Below are positions 24,113 to 32,240 of a stretch of 64,000 nt of DNA, in pieces (the first letter of the stretch is position 1; each line of letters opens with the position of its first letter). Location of the stretch: assembly GCA_014192545.1 (NCBI GenBank), contig BJHL01000003.1, positions 248,001 to 312,000 of the forward strand, in the 5' to 3' direction. The position numbers were made by a program, and so were the translations under genes. This DNA comes from Phycisphaerae bacterium (GTDB taxonomy: Bacteria > Planctomycetota > Phycisphaerae > Phycisphaerales > UBA1924). The notes under the pieces were generated by a model. The model ran no database searches and was not told the DNA's origin. It worked only from the letters and a program-made list of their open reading frames with translations.

Positions 24113-24325
24113 TTACTTAGCGAGAATTGGCACTCGTGCTTGATTGAGCCGAGCAGCGAGAATGAGGAAAGTCGGTGCCCACAAGCCGACGAAGATACCG
24201 AATCGCTCGGCGTGGGCGGTATCGGTGGTTTTGTAGAAGAACCAGATAGTGATCGACGCGAGAATGGACACGAAGCCTGCAATGAAACAGATTGTGCCGA
24301 GCAGCTTTGTTGTGGATGGTGACAT
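24113..24325 (-). CDS. Small two-helix membrane protein
   Basis: 70 residues from ATG 24325; the frame continues upstream, but that part overlaps the entericidin-like gene in another frame. Two membrane segments are visible: LLGTICFIAGFVSILASITIW and FGIFVGLWAPTFLILAARL. Unknown family, in a run of small envelope genes on the same strand. Confidence 0.6.
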   Translation of the reverse strand: MSPSTTKLLGTICFIAGFVSILASITIWFFYKTTDTAHAERFGIFVGLWAPTFLILAARLNQARVPILAK

Positions 24326-24390
24326 GGCGGAGCTTTCGTTCGAGGTTTGTGGTCGCGAGGGGACGCTGTGGGCTGAGTGCGCGGCGACGA

Positions 24391-24543
24391 TCAATCGGCA
24401 CCATGTTTGTCGGCCGAGTTTTTCAGGCCTTCGCCAGCTTTCTCGATGTCCTTGCCCACACCTTTGGTTGTGTAGCAGGCTGGCAGCAGCAGAGTGATGG
24501 CCGCTGCTGCGAGAAGCGCGAGCGTTTTCATTTGGTGTTTCAT
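24391..24543 (-). CDS. Entericidin-family small lipoprotein
   Basis: 50 residues from ATG 24543; a second ATG at 24531 (MKTLALLAAA) may be the true start. The hydrophobic signal LALLAAAAITLLLPAC ends in a lipobox with PAC. It is followed by CYTTKGVGKDIEKAGEGLKN, which matches the entericidin pattern (C-N/Y-T-x-x-G-x-G-x-D-I-x-x-x-G). Entericidins are short outer-membrane lipoproteins linked to membrane destabilisation in stress. The gene is short enough to be missed by length-limited gene calling. Confidence 0.8.
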   Translation of the reverse strand: MKHQMKTLALLAAAAITLLLPACYTTKGVGKDIEKAGEGLKNSADKHGAD

Positions 24544-24581
24544 GGATTACTTTCAAGAACTTCTCTTACGAGAGTGGTTGG

Positions 24582-24764
24582 TTACGGAAGTGAATTGGGA
24601 CGCCTTCCTGTGACGAGGCTGTAGACCAGACCCACCAGAAAGACGACGATGAAGACGAAGAACAGAATGCGGGCGATATAGATCGATTGACCGGCGACGC
24701 CGGTAAAACCGAGTACGCCTGCGATGAGCGCGAGAACGAGGAATGCGAGTGCCCAGCGAAGCAT
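24582..24764 (-). CDS. DUF1328 (YtjA-like) membrane protein
   Basis: 60 residues from ATG 24764, preceded by AAGGAGA. Two hydrophobic helices (WALAFLVLALIAGVLGF and ARILFFVFIVVFLVGLVYSL) with the family's GFTGVAGQSIYIA loop identify DUF1328. These small inner-membrane proteins are stress-induced in many bacteria. Confidence 0.88.
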   Translation of the reverse strand: MLRWALAFLVLALIAGVLGFTGVAGQSIYIARILFFVFIVVFLVGLVYSLVTGRRPNSLP

Positions 24765-24775
24765 GATGAGTCTCC

Positions 24776-24997
24776 TTATGGATGAATGGGGGTTGATGAC
24801 GAGGCTGCGGTGCCCTGAAGTTTGCGAATTGGCGGACGGAACCAACTGAACATGCGGCCAAAGAACGTGGGTGTTGGAACGGCAGACAGCGTTGCGCCGC
24901 CTTCATTCTCCCAGCGAGCTTGTGCTGTAAGATCGGCCGCGCTTGCGAGTCGCGATGGAGCCTCAACGACAGACGGAGTTGTGAATGCAGTTGCCAT
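24776..24997 (-). CDS. Small hypothetical protein
   Basis: 73 residues from ATG 24997, with AGGAGA six bases upstream. Soluble, with ADLTAQARWENEGG and an aromatic/basic patch RMFSWFRPPIRKLQG. Not recognised. It lies 11 bases upstream of the DUF1328 gene and is probably in the same transcript. Confidence 0.65.
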   Translation of the reverse strand: MATAFTTPSVVEAPSRLASAADLTAQARWENEGGATLSAVPTPTFFGRMFSWFRPPIRKLQGTAASSSTPIHP

Positions 24998-25012
24998 GTT
25001 CTTCTCCTGTGG

Positions 25013-25177
25013 CTAGAAACCGCGAGGAATGACGCTGGTGACGATCAAGATCAGGACCACGATCACGAGCAGGCCCAAGCCGCCGGATGGGTAATAGCCC
25101 CATTTGCGACTGTGCGGCCATGTAGGAAACGCGCCGACGAGTAGAACGAGCAAGACGATAAAGAGAATCAGGCCCAT
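25013..25177 (-). CDS. DUF3309 small membrane protein
   Basis: 54 residues from ATG 25177, with AAAGGA nearby upstream. Pattern LILFIVLLVLLVGAFPTWP, KWGYYPSGGLGLLVIVVLIL is diagnostic of DUF3309. It is 15 bases upstream of the next small gene. Confidence 0.88.
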   Translation of the reverse strand: MGLILFIVLLVLLVGAFPTWPHSRKWGYYPSGGLGLLVIVVLILIVTSVIPRGF

Positions 25178-25289
25178 GAAAAATCCTTTCGATGTCGTAA
25201 CAACGACAAGGAGTAACCAGCGAGGCAAGGCCCCGCGAACCACGCGCCGGGAAGTAGCGAGCGCGGCAGTAAATTGGCAACGAATGAGG

Positions 25290-25643
25290 CTACTTCGTCA
25301 TCTTCGAGACCAGATCAACCAGTTCCTGGTACATCTCGTCAGCTGCAGCACCACCGTTATTCATCGCGGCCTTATGGCAGGCCAGCAGGTGGGCATTGAG
25401 CAAAGACTTGGCGACAACTTGCAGCGAGGCGCGAGCAGCCGTGATTTGAATGATGATGTCGGCACAATACCGATCTTCTTCGATCATTCGTCTAATGCCG
25501 TCGATCTGACCCTTGGCGCGTTGTAGTTGCAGGAGGTTGGCCGACCTTGCCGCAGGATCGATTCCGGCGGCAAGGCGGTCAACAGTTTCTGTCAGGGCAG
25601 GCGAAACAGTGGACGAGGCAGTACGAACAGACTTGCGAGCCAT
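25290..25643 (-). CDS. csoR: CsoR-family copper-sensing transcriptional repressor
   Basis: 117 residues from ATG 25643, with GGAG about nine bases upstream. The all-helical DUF156 fold is clear (LQLQRAKGQIDGIRRMIEED). The metal ligands Cys60 (RYCADI), His85 and Cys89 (NAHLLACH) keep the 25- and 4-residue spacing of the Cu(I) site in Mycobacterium CsoR. This favours copper sensing over FrmR (formaldehyde) or RcnR (nickel/cobalt). Apo-CsoR binds operators and copper releases it. It lies 33 bases downstream of the HMA gene and probably controls its own operon through the twin sites at 26182-26221. Confidence 0.9.
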   Translation of the reverse strand: MARKSVRTASSTVSPALTETVDRLAAGIDPAARSANLLQLQRAKGQIDGIRRMIEEDRYCADIIIQITAARASLQVVAKSLLNAHLLACHKAAMNNGGAAADEMYQELVDLVSKMTK

Positions 25644-25676
25644 GGACAGAATCTCCGAGAATTGGAAGCCGCGAGA

Positions 25677-26141
25677 TTACATCGTCGGGACGACAGGTTT
25701 CGCCGAGGGGGTGACGATAGGACGCTCAGGATTCTGATTGTCCTTGCCGGATGCGTTCGACGACGTTGCATGCATCGGTTGTTTTTCGGGCATGCCACTG
25801 GGTCTCTCGCTTTGGGGCGATTGCATGGCGGGCTTGCCGTCCATGGGTTTGCTTTCCATGGCGTGCTTGCCGTCCACGTTTTGCTTGCCCGACTTTGCGC
25901 TCGCGTCGTGTGCACTGGTGTCTTCGCTGGCCTTGTAGCCCACGCTGGTAACGGCTGCACATGCTGCATCGCAGCCGCGTTGGTCTGCACCGATGACGGC
26001 GGAGCCAATCTTGACGGAATCGGTGCTGACGTTGGGAACGGCCTTCAGAGCGGTGGTGACCTTCTTCACGCACGTATCGCCCGACATGCCGTCAATGGCG
26101 AGAGTGTGAGTGGTGGGTGATTTGGCAGTTGTGGTTTGCAT
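25677..26141 (-). CDS. HMA-like domain protein with Met/Lys-rich tail
   Basis: 154 residues from ATG 26141, with AAAGGAT seven bases upstream. Residues ~10-75 resemble a heavy-metal-associated ferredoxin-like domain (HTLAIDGMSGDTCVKKVTTA, VSVGYKAS-type end). The metal site reads GMSGDTC instead of GMxCxxC, so the first Cys is lost. Extra Cys residues occur in RGCDAACAAV. The tail has many Met, His and Lys residues (HAMESKPMDGKPAMQ, MPEKQPMHA), a plausible soft copper-binding region. No signal peptide is seen. It is the first gene behind the CsoR-type operator. Confidence 0.7.
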   Translation of the reverse strand: MQTTTAKSPTTHTLAIDGMSGDTCVKKVTTALKAVPNVSTDSVKIGSAVIGADQRGCDAACAAVTSVGYKASEDTSAHDASAKSGKQNVDGKHAMESKPMDGKPAMQSPQSERPSGMPEKQPMHATSSNASGKDNQNPERPIVTPSAKPVVPTM

Positions 26142-26181
26142 AGTTGCATCCTTTGGAGAGGGTTCTTGGCGGCGGGATCAC

Positions 26182-26221
26182 ATACCCCACACCGGTATAA
26201 CACTATACCACCGTATGGTAT
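26182..26221. promoter_or_regulatory. Twin 17-bp CsoR-type operators
   Basis: ATACCCCACACCGGTAT (26182-26198) and ATACCACCGTATGGTAT (26205-26221) share the ATACC-N7-GGTAT architecture known for CsoR operators. Their centres are 23 bp apart. One covers the -35/-10 spacer and the other the predicted start site of the HMA-csoR promoter. Confidence 0.75.
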
Positions 26222-26229
26222 CCTTGCAA
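26202..26229 (-). promoter_or_regulatory. Promoter of the HMA-csoR operon
   Basis: On the minus strand TTGCAA (26229-26224) and TATAGT (26207-26202) are separated by 16 bp. This predicts a start near 26195 and a leader of about 55 bases. Confidence 0.6.
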
Positions 26230-26546
26230 GCGCATTTGCCGCCTTTGCTTCGTGTATAGCGTCTTTGCGGGGTACGAGGCGGTCATGGCACTTCTGCATG
26301 ACCGGTACGGCGAGAAAATAAACGAGAAATGATGGGGAAGCTTTTGAACTCGTGCGGAATATCTAAGGGAATCATGCCCCGCAGATAGAAAACTTTCAAG
26401 TTTTTTGCCCCCCAACCGGGCTTTACTCGGGTAATCTATAACCGTTGCTAGCGGGTCTGCTGGCTTGGTTGGGTTTGGCACGGAGTGCCGCGGGCGATGG
26501 TCGGCTGTGTGTGGCCGGGTGTTGCACGATTCGCAAGGAGGCGGTT
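26230..26546. other. Intergenic region upstream of smc
   Basis: No convincing gene. It holds an A/T-rich part (26340-26406) and a dyad ACCGGGCTTTACTCGGGT (26415-26432). The stretch TATAACCGTTGCTAGCGG (from 26437) is nearly identical to that upstream of the aldehyde dehydrogenase and could be the smc promoter's -10 region. Confidence 0.4.
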
Positions 26547-29500
26547 ATGGCGTCGCGGGCGCTTTTGGTCGATCAGTCGATCTCGGGTCAATCAGGCTTG
26601 GTTGCAAGTGGCACGATTGAAATTGCAGTCGCCCCGGAGGTTGTTGCATCAACTGCGGGACACGCATTCGGCAGTGCACGCACGTCGCAAGTCGAGCATG
26701 ACTCAGCGGACAAAGGCAAGGGCATGCGCCTGGCGAAGTTGACGGTGCAGGGCTTCAAGAGCTTTGCGGACAATGTCGAATTTTCGTTTGATCATCCGAT
26801 CACGGGCATTGTTGGTCCCAACGGCTGCGGCAAGAGCAATGTTGTCGACGCTATCAAGTGGGTCCTGGGTGAACGCAGCAGCAAGAGCTTGCGCGGGACG
26901 GAGATGATCGACGTGATCTTCGCGGGGAGCGCGGGCCGCAAGCCGATGGGGATGGCGAGCGTGAAGCTGACGTTTGAGAATCCGCTGGTGGATGTGAAGC
27001 CTGGGCATGCGGGGGTCGCGGAGAGCGCGGAGGGGGCAGCGGAGGACGCGGAGGAGATGGCGGGTGGCGGGATTGTTGGTGCTCAGAGTGGAACGGATGC
27101 GCTCGCTGTTAACGAGCCAAGTGCTGACGCGATAGATTTGACGCAAACGCTCGACTCAAGTCCTGCTCCGATCGACGCGATTGCTGCTCCTATTCGGCCC
27201 GCTGGGATTCGAAGGAAGTATGGTCGGCCGCTGCCGGTGGATAATGACATCGTGGAGATTGAGCGGCGGCTGTATCGCGATGGGGGCAGCGACTATTTGA
27301 TCAACGGCAAAACGGCACGACTCAAGGACATTCGCGAGTTGTTCCTTGATACGGGCGTGGGTGCGGACGCGTATTCGATCATCGAGCAGGGCAAGGTTGA
27401 TGCCATGCTTATGGCGAGTCCGCAGGAACGGCGGGTGATTTTTGAGGAAGCGGCGGGGATAGCGAAGTACAAGCAGCGGCGGATTGAAGCATCTCGCAGG
27501 CTCGAGCGGACCGAAGCGAACTTGAAGGTGACGCGCGAAGAGCTTGAAAGCACCGAGCGGCGGCTGCGGCTGGTGAAAGGTCAGGCGGCAAAGGCACGCA
27601 AGTTTGTCGAGCTTGATAGCGAACTGCGAGCGTGGCGCATGGCGCTGGCGTTTGATCAGTACGACGATCTGCGCGTGCGGATTGATGGGCTGACGAGTCG
27701 GCAGAATGAGTTGGGGATTGAGCAAGAGAGTGCTCGCACGCTGCTGACAGAGCTTGAAGAAGGCAAGCAGCAAGCGGAGCTCGACAAGAACGACGCGCAG
27801 CAGAGCCACAAGCAACTTGAACAAGCCCGGCTGACTGCACAGCATGCGCTGCAACAAGCTCAGCAGCGACAGATGATGACGCAGCGGCTGGTGGAGCAGA
27901 CGCAGCGCGAAAACCAAAGTGATACGGCGTTGCAGCTTGATTTGACGCAGCGCGAGCAGCTTGCGGACGTCGCGATGACTGACGCGAAGGAAGCTATCGC
28001 GGGTCTGCAAGAGAAACTGAGCGAAGCCGAGCGGCGATTGCAGGAATCGGCGAGTGCAAAGGCCGCGTTGCTTGAGCAATTCGGCGACAAGCAGCGTGTG
28101 AGTGCGCAGAAGAATTCCAATGCGCAGCGGATTGATCGCGAGCGGCTGCAACTGCTGGCGAGTATCGAGGGCGACGCGAAGCGTGCGCTAGGCATCAAGG
28201 AGCAGATTGATCGCGTGACGGCGACGCTAGCCAGACTCGCGGGAGATCGTGGCAGCGTGGAGCAGCAGCAGGGTGCGGCGCAGGCGCGCGTGGATGAACT
28301 CAAGGCGCGGCACACTGAGTTGGAAAATCAGCTCAAAGCTCTGGATGAACAGGTCAAACAGCTTGGCAGTGATCGGCAGTCGCGATCGGGTGAAGTTGCA
28401 AGCATTGACCAGGAACGCGTGCGGGTGGAGAGCCGGCTCGCGACGCTGGAAGAAATGACGCAGGCACGCGTTGGCTTTGCCGAAGCGGTGCGGCGGGCGA
28501 TGAGCATGCGCGAGAAGGGCGGCGACGCGAATCCGTTTGCGGGCGTGGTTGGGCCGCTTGCAGATTTGATTGAGATTCGCGCGGACGTGGTGAGCGGCAG
28601 TGATGCTGGCCTTGCCGCTGATGCGGGAAACGCGGTGGAACTGGCACTGGGCGATGACTTGCAGGCGCTGGTGCTCAGTGAACTTGCGAAGCTGCCTAGC
28701 AGCGAAGACCTTGCGAAAGTGGGCGGGCGGCTGACGTTTGTCTCGCTTGCGAATGAAATTGGTGCGCCCACGGCGGCGCGTCATGAAGCGATTTCCATTG
28801 ATGGCGTTGATGGTGCGAGCATGGCATCTCGCGTTGTGCATCTGCGGTCGCTTGTGACGGCTCGCGCGGGTGAGCATGCTGAGCGCGTGACGGGCGTGCT
28901 TGATCGGCTGCTGGGTGACACGTATTTGGTGAGTGATCTGGACGCTGCGAGTTTGCTGCTGGCTGGGCCGCTTGCGGGAAAGCGGGTGATGACGCGGCGC
29001 GGCGATGTGATTGATGTGCAAGGCCGGGTGACGGCGGGCCCCACCACTACCGGCAGCGCGGATAGCTCGACGAGTTTGCTGCGGCGGCGCAGCGAGTTGG
29101 AAGCTCTGCGCACCAAGGCGACTGAGTTGGCGACGCAGCTCGCATCGCAGCGCGAGCAACTCGCGAGCGTGGACAAAGAAGCAAGCGAGCTTTCGCAGCA
29201 GGCCAGCCGAGTTCGCAATGAGCTTTCACAAACGCAGCGGACAGCGGCGAGTGAGATGGCGAAGCTGGAGCGATTCGGCTACGACATGCAGCGACTGGTG
29301 CGTGAAGCGGCGAACGCAGAACAAGAAAGTTCGCAGGCTCTGCAGCGGATGACGAAGCTCGAAAGCGACCTCGCGGCGATGCGAGAGAAATCGCACAGCC
29401 TAGGCAGGCTTGCAGAGGAAGAACTCGCGGCGGCAAACGCGCTGGCGGTGGATGTGCGGGCATTTCAGGCTCGGACGGACGCGGCGAGCGAGCAAGTCAC

Positions 29501-31244
29501 AGCAGCGAAGATTGAAGTTTCGACGTTGAGCGAGCAGTTGATATCAGCGCGGCGCGAGTTGACGCGGCAGGAAAGTTTGCGCGATGATTTGGCGCGGCGG
29601 CTGCGTGAAGTGACGACGAGATTGTCGCATCACGAAGGCCGACTTGCGGAACATGCGGTGGCGATTGCGGAAGCGGTTGCGACGATTGCAACGGCGAGCA
29701 CGCAAGGCAAGGAGCTGACGACGCAACTGACGACGGCGACTGCAACGCTTGATGAAGTTACTGCGAAAGTGTCGGAACTCGCTGAGAAAGTGCATGTCGC
29801 CCGGCAGCGAGCAACGACGCTTGAGCGTGACTTCCACAGCTTGGAAGTTTCGCGTCGTGAGCTTGAAGTGAAGCGTGAGAACATGGAAGAGCGGACGATG
29901 CAAGAGCTCGCCATCGATCTGCAGGTTGAACATGGCGGGTATCGCGAACTTATCGGGAGCGATGTTGCACGCGTGGATCATGTGATTGCGCAGGCGACGA
30001 TTGACGAACTCAAGAGCCTGATTCGCAAGTTGGGCAGCGTGAATCTGGACGCGATGACGGAAGAAACGACGCTGGAAGGGCAGAACGAAGCACTGGTCAA
30101 GCAAGTTGCCGATATCGAAAGTGCTCGCACGCAGCTTGCGCAATTGATTGAAGAACTCAACCAAGTGAGCAAGGAGCGTTTTGGCGAGATTTTCACGACG
30201 ATTCAACATCAGTTTGCGAGCGAGCAAGGCATGTTCCGCAAGTTGTTTGGTGGCGGCAAGGCCGAGGTGCGGCTGATGCCGCTCATCAAGGAAGTCGAGC
30301 AGCCAGATGGCTCGATCACGAAGGTTGAGACGAACGAAGTGGACATGCTCGAGAGCGGCGTGGAAGTGATTGCCAAGCCGCCTGGAAAGGAGCCTCGCGC
30401 GATTTCGCAGCTTTCGGGCGGCGAGAAGACGTTGACGGCAGTTGCGTTGCTTTTGAGTATTTTCCGCAGCAAGCCGAGCTGTTTCTGCATCTTGGACGAA
30501 GTGGACGCCGCGCTGGATGAAGGCAACGTGGGGCGGTTCAACGCGGCGATTCGTGACTTTACGGATCAGAGCAATTTCATTGTGATTACGCACAACAAGC
30601 GCACGATGCAGAACACCGATCGGCTGTATGGCGTGACGATGCAAGAGCGCGGGGTGAGTACGCGTGTGAGCGTGCGGTTTGATCAGGTGAACAAGGACGG
30701 ATCGATTGATCCCAACCTCAAGCCGGTGAAGCTGGAGATGAATGCGATCTCGGCAAGCACGGCAGCGGCGAACGCGGCGGCGGTGAGTGCATCTCATGAT
30801 GCTGAAGTGAAGCCGACGCGTAGTCGTGCGGTGAGGCATAAGCCCGGCGCGAAAAACGCTCGCGTGAGTGATGGCGATACGGCGGCATCGACCGACAAGA
30901 GCGACTCGCCCACGGCTACGAACGCGAGCGGTGGGCAGGCTTCTGGAATAGTCATGCCAGCGGTTGACGCTTCGTCTGGCTTGCAAGTGCTGGCGACAAC
31001 TCCGATTGAGCCACCCGTGATTGAGGTTGTGCGAGTTGAACCAGCGGTGAGCGAATCGACAGCCGCATCTGCGCCGGCGACACACGCGGTGGAGCAACCG
31101 ATGACTGTCATGACTTCGCCGCTTGGACTTGGCGATCAGCCGGGTCAGCAGACGACGCTGGGGATGTCGCCCTTGAAACGAGCGCTGGCGAAGCTGCGCG
31201 AGACGGTGCAGAATGAACAGAAGCAGGAGAAGTCAGAAGGTTGA
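26547..31244 (+). CDS. smc: Chromosome segregation ATPase SMC with insertion and long tail
   Basis: 1565 residues from ATG 26547, chosen for the near-perfect AAGGAGG six bases upstream. The canonical SMC N-terminus ([17 protein letters not shown]) starts 59 codons later at ATG 26724, which has a poorer site. Domains: Walker [21 protein letters not shown]; a first coiled coil; the hinge (~residues 660-810, [17 protein letters not shown]); a second coiled coil; signature [15 protein letters not shown]; Walker [17 protein letters not shown]. There are two oddities. About 75 residues of acidic/Ala-rich sequence are inserted in the N-terminal head before [19 protein letters not shown]. About 180 disordered residues follow the head. 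SMC organises and segregates the chromosome as a dimer with ScpAB, neither of which is nearby. Confidence 0.95.
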   Translation: MASRALLVDQSISGQSGLVASGTIEIAVAPEVVASTAGHAFGSARTSQVEHDSADKGKGMRLAKLTVQGFKSFADNVEFSFDHPITGIVGPNGCGKSNVVDAIKWVLGERSSKSLRGTEMIDVIFAGSAGRKPMGMASVKLTFENPLVDVKPGHAGVAESAEGAAEDAEEMAGGGIVGAQSGTDALAVNEPSADAIDLTQTLDSSPAPIDAIAAPIRPAGIRRKYGRPLPVDNDIVEIERRLYRDGGSDYLINGKTARLKDIRELFLDTGVGADAYSIIEQGKVDAMLMASPQERRVIFEEAAGIAKYKQRRIEASRRLERTEANLKVTREELESTERRLRLVKGQAAKARKFVELDSELRAWRMALAFDQYDDLRVRIDGLTSRQNELGIEQESARTLLTELEEGKQQAELDKNDAQQSHKQLEQARLTAQHALQQAQQRQMMTQRLVEQTQRENQSDTALQLDLTQREQLADVAMTDAKEAIAGLQEKLSEAERRLQESASAKAALLEQFGDKQRVSAQKNSNAQRIDRERLQLLASIEGDAKRALGIKEQIDRVTATLARLAGDRGSVEQQQGAAQARVDELKARHTELENQLKALDEQVKQLGSDRQSRSGEVASIDQERVRVESRLATLEEMTQARVGFAEAVRRAMSMREKGGDANPFAGVVGPLADLIEIRADVVSGSDAGLAADAGNAVELALGDDLQALVLSELAKLPSSEDLAKVGGRLTFVSLANEIGAPTAARHEAISIDGVDGASMASRVVHLRSLVTARAGEHAERVTGVLDRLLGDTYLVSDLDAASLLLAGPLAGKRVMTRRGDVIDVQGRVTAGPTTTGSADSSTSLLRRRSELEALRTKATELATQLASQREQLASVDKEASELSQQASRVRNELSQTQRTAASEMAKLERFGYDMQRLVREAANAEQESSQALQRMTKLESDLAAMREKSHSLGRLAEEELAAANALAVDVRAFQARTDAASEQVTAAKIEVSTLSEQLISARRELTRQESLRDDLARRLREVTTRLSHHEGRLAEHAVAIAEAVATIATASTQGKELTTQLTTATATLDEVTAKVSELAEKVHVARQRATTLERDFHSLEVSRRELEVKRENMEERTMQELAIDLQVEHGGYRELIGSDVARVDHVIAQATIDELKSLIRKLGSVNLDAMTEETTLEGQNEALVKQVADIESARTQLAQLIEELNQVSKERFGEIFTTIQHQFASEQGMFRKLFGGGKAEVRLMPLIKEVEQPDGSITKVETNEVDMLESGVEVIAKPPGKEPRAISQLSGGEKTLTAVALLLSIFRSKPSCFCILDEVDAALDEGNVGRFNAAIRDFTDQSNFIVITHNKRTMQNTDRLYGVTMQERGVSTRVSVRFDQVNKDGSIDPNLKPVKLEMNAISASTAAANAAAVSASHDAEVKPTRSRAVRHKPGAKNARVSDGDTAASTDKSDSPTATNASGGQASGIVMPAVDASSGLQVLATTPIEPPVIEVVRVEPAVSESTAASAPATHAVEQPMTVMTSPLGLGDQPGQQTTLGMSPLKRALAKLRETVQNEQKQEKSEG
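27012..27058. repeat. GCGGAG dispersed repeat inside smc
   Basis: CGCGGAGAGCGCGGAG at 27017-27032 is identical to the intergenic copy at 17895-17910, and CGGAGGACGCGGAGGAG follows. It is read in frame as [16 protein letters not shown] in the head insertion. Confidence 0.6.
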
Positions 31245-31323
31245 ATCTTGACAATGCCGATTTACAGAATCGAGATCGCAAAGGGAACGTGTGGCAGGTT
31301 TACACTTGACTTATGTGTGATGG

Positions 31324-31350
31324 AAAACGCCGCGATTTGTCGGCGTTTTT
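31324..31350 (+). terminator. Rho-independent terminator of smc
   Basis: AAAACGCCG (31324-31332) pairs with CGGCGTTTT (31341-31349) and is followed by another T, 80 bases after the smc stop. Confidence 0.75.
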
Positions 31351-31409
31351 CATTTTGTGCTTTGAAATGTGCCAACAAGATTGGTCGACGACGACTCGTG
31401 CTATCGGCG

Positions 31410-31865
31410 TCAGCCGCCCGTCGCGGGCTGCTCGTCGGCGATGTCGAACTCGCGCGTGCGGACGACAAACACGGGTCCATTGCGTCGCACTTCGAGCAGG
31501 ATGCGAAGTTTGTCAGGAGGCATCGCTGCGAGCTGCGCGTCTGGCGTCAGGCCAGCGGCGGCTTCTTTGCCGCGGCGGAGGTCGGTGGCGTCGAGGAGTA
31601 GAATCGCCGTGGTTTCAGCGATCGACTCAAGTTCGACTGATGGCGTGAAACCTTTGTAGCGAGTAACTTCCGCATCGAGAATTGACTTGATGGTCGCATC
31701 AGGTGCACCTTCGCGATTCTCGATGAAGTCGCGTTTTGCTTCGCCCCAGCTTGCGGGCACGTCCATGCCGGGCATGGCGGCGGGAGCGACGTCGGAGGAT
31801 TTGTTGCAGCCGGCGAAGGCGAGCGAAGTGATGGCGAGCAGCGCGATGTGGCGGAGACATTGCAT
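31410..31865 (-). CDS. Small exported lipoprotein, unknown
   Basis: 151 residues from ATG 31865. The signal HIALLAITSLAFAGC has a lipobox with Cys near residue 19. The mature part is soluble, with MPGMDVPASWGEAKRDFIEN and VELESIAETTAILLLDATDL. No known family recognised. The in-frame extension upstream is not needed for the signal peptide and is rejected. Confidence 0.65.
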   Translation of the reverse strand: MQCLRHIALLAITSLAFAGCNKSSDVAPAAMPGMDVPASWGEAKRDFIENREGAPDATIKSILDAEVTRYKGFTPSVELESIAETTAILLLDATDLRRGKEAAAGLTPDAQLAAMPPDKLRILLEVRRNGPVFVVRTREFDIADEQPATGG

Positions 31866-31967
31866 AGGTGATTGTTGGCTGGCGACGCAGCGGCGAAGGC
31901 GTAGCGGCAGGTCCGCGAAAGCGAAGCTGTTTGCACAAGCGAAGTGCGATTGCAATCACAGAACCGG

Positions 31968-32225
31968 CTAACTTGCTTTGCGACGCTTGGTGCGCGGTGC
32001 GATTGGACGCACGACGGAAATAACAAGCGAATTGAACATCTCGATACTTCCCGATTTATTCAGGATTGCGATCAACGACTCGCGCGGATTCGCGGGCAGC
32101 AGCATGTTCTCTGGGTGCTGTACTTCGTAACGCCGACCATCAACGAGGATGACCTCAAAGGGGCGAAACGGACTCATCCGTAGCCAACTTCGTATCTGTT
32201 GAAAATTCTCGTACTTCTCAGCCAT
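31968..32225 (-). CDS. Small conserved-looking hypothetical protein
   Basis: 85 residues from ATG 32225. The core SPFRPFEVILVDGRRYEVQH, PENMLLPANPRESLIAIL looks like a compact beta fold seen as stand-alone hypothetical proteins in planctomycetes. The tail is basic (RTKRRKAS). It lies 15 bases downstream of... no partner is clear: pdhA ends at 32241 upstream on the same strand, so the two may be co-transcribed. Confidence 0.65.
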   Translation of the reverse strand: MAEKYENFQQIRSWLRMSPFRPFEVILVDGRRYEVQHPENMLLPANPRESLIAILNKSGSIEMFNSLVISVVRPIAPRTKRRKAS

Positions 32226-32240
32226 TGCTTCCTCCCTCGT

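Noticed and set aside
29544..31097. 517-codon minus-strand open frame inside smc
   Set aside because: Arg/His-rich antisense shadow of the SMC second coiled coil and ATPase head.
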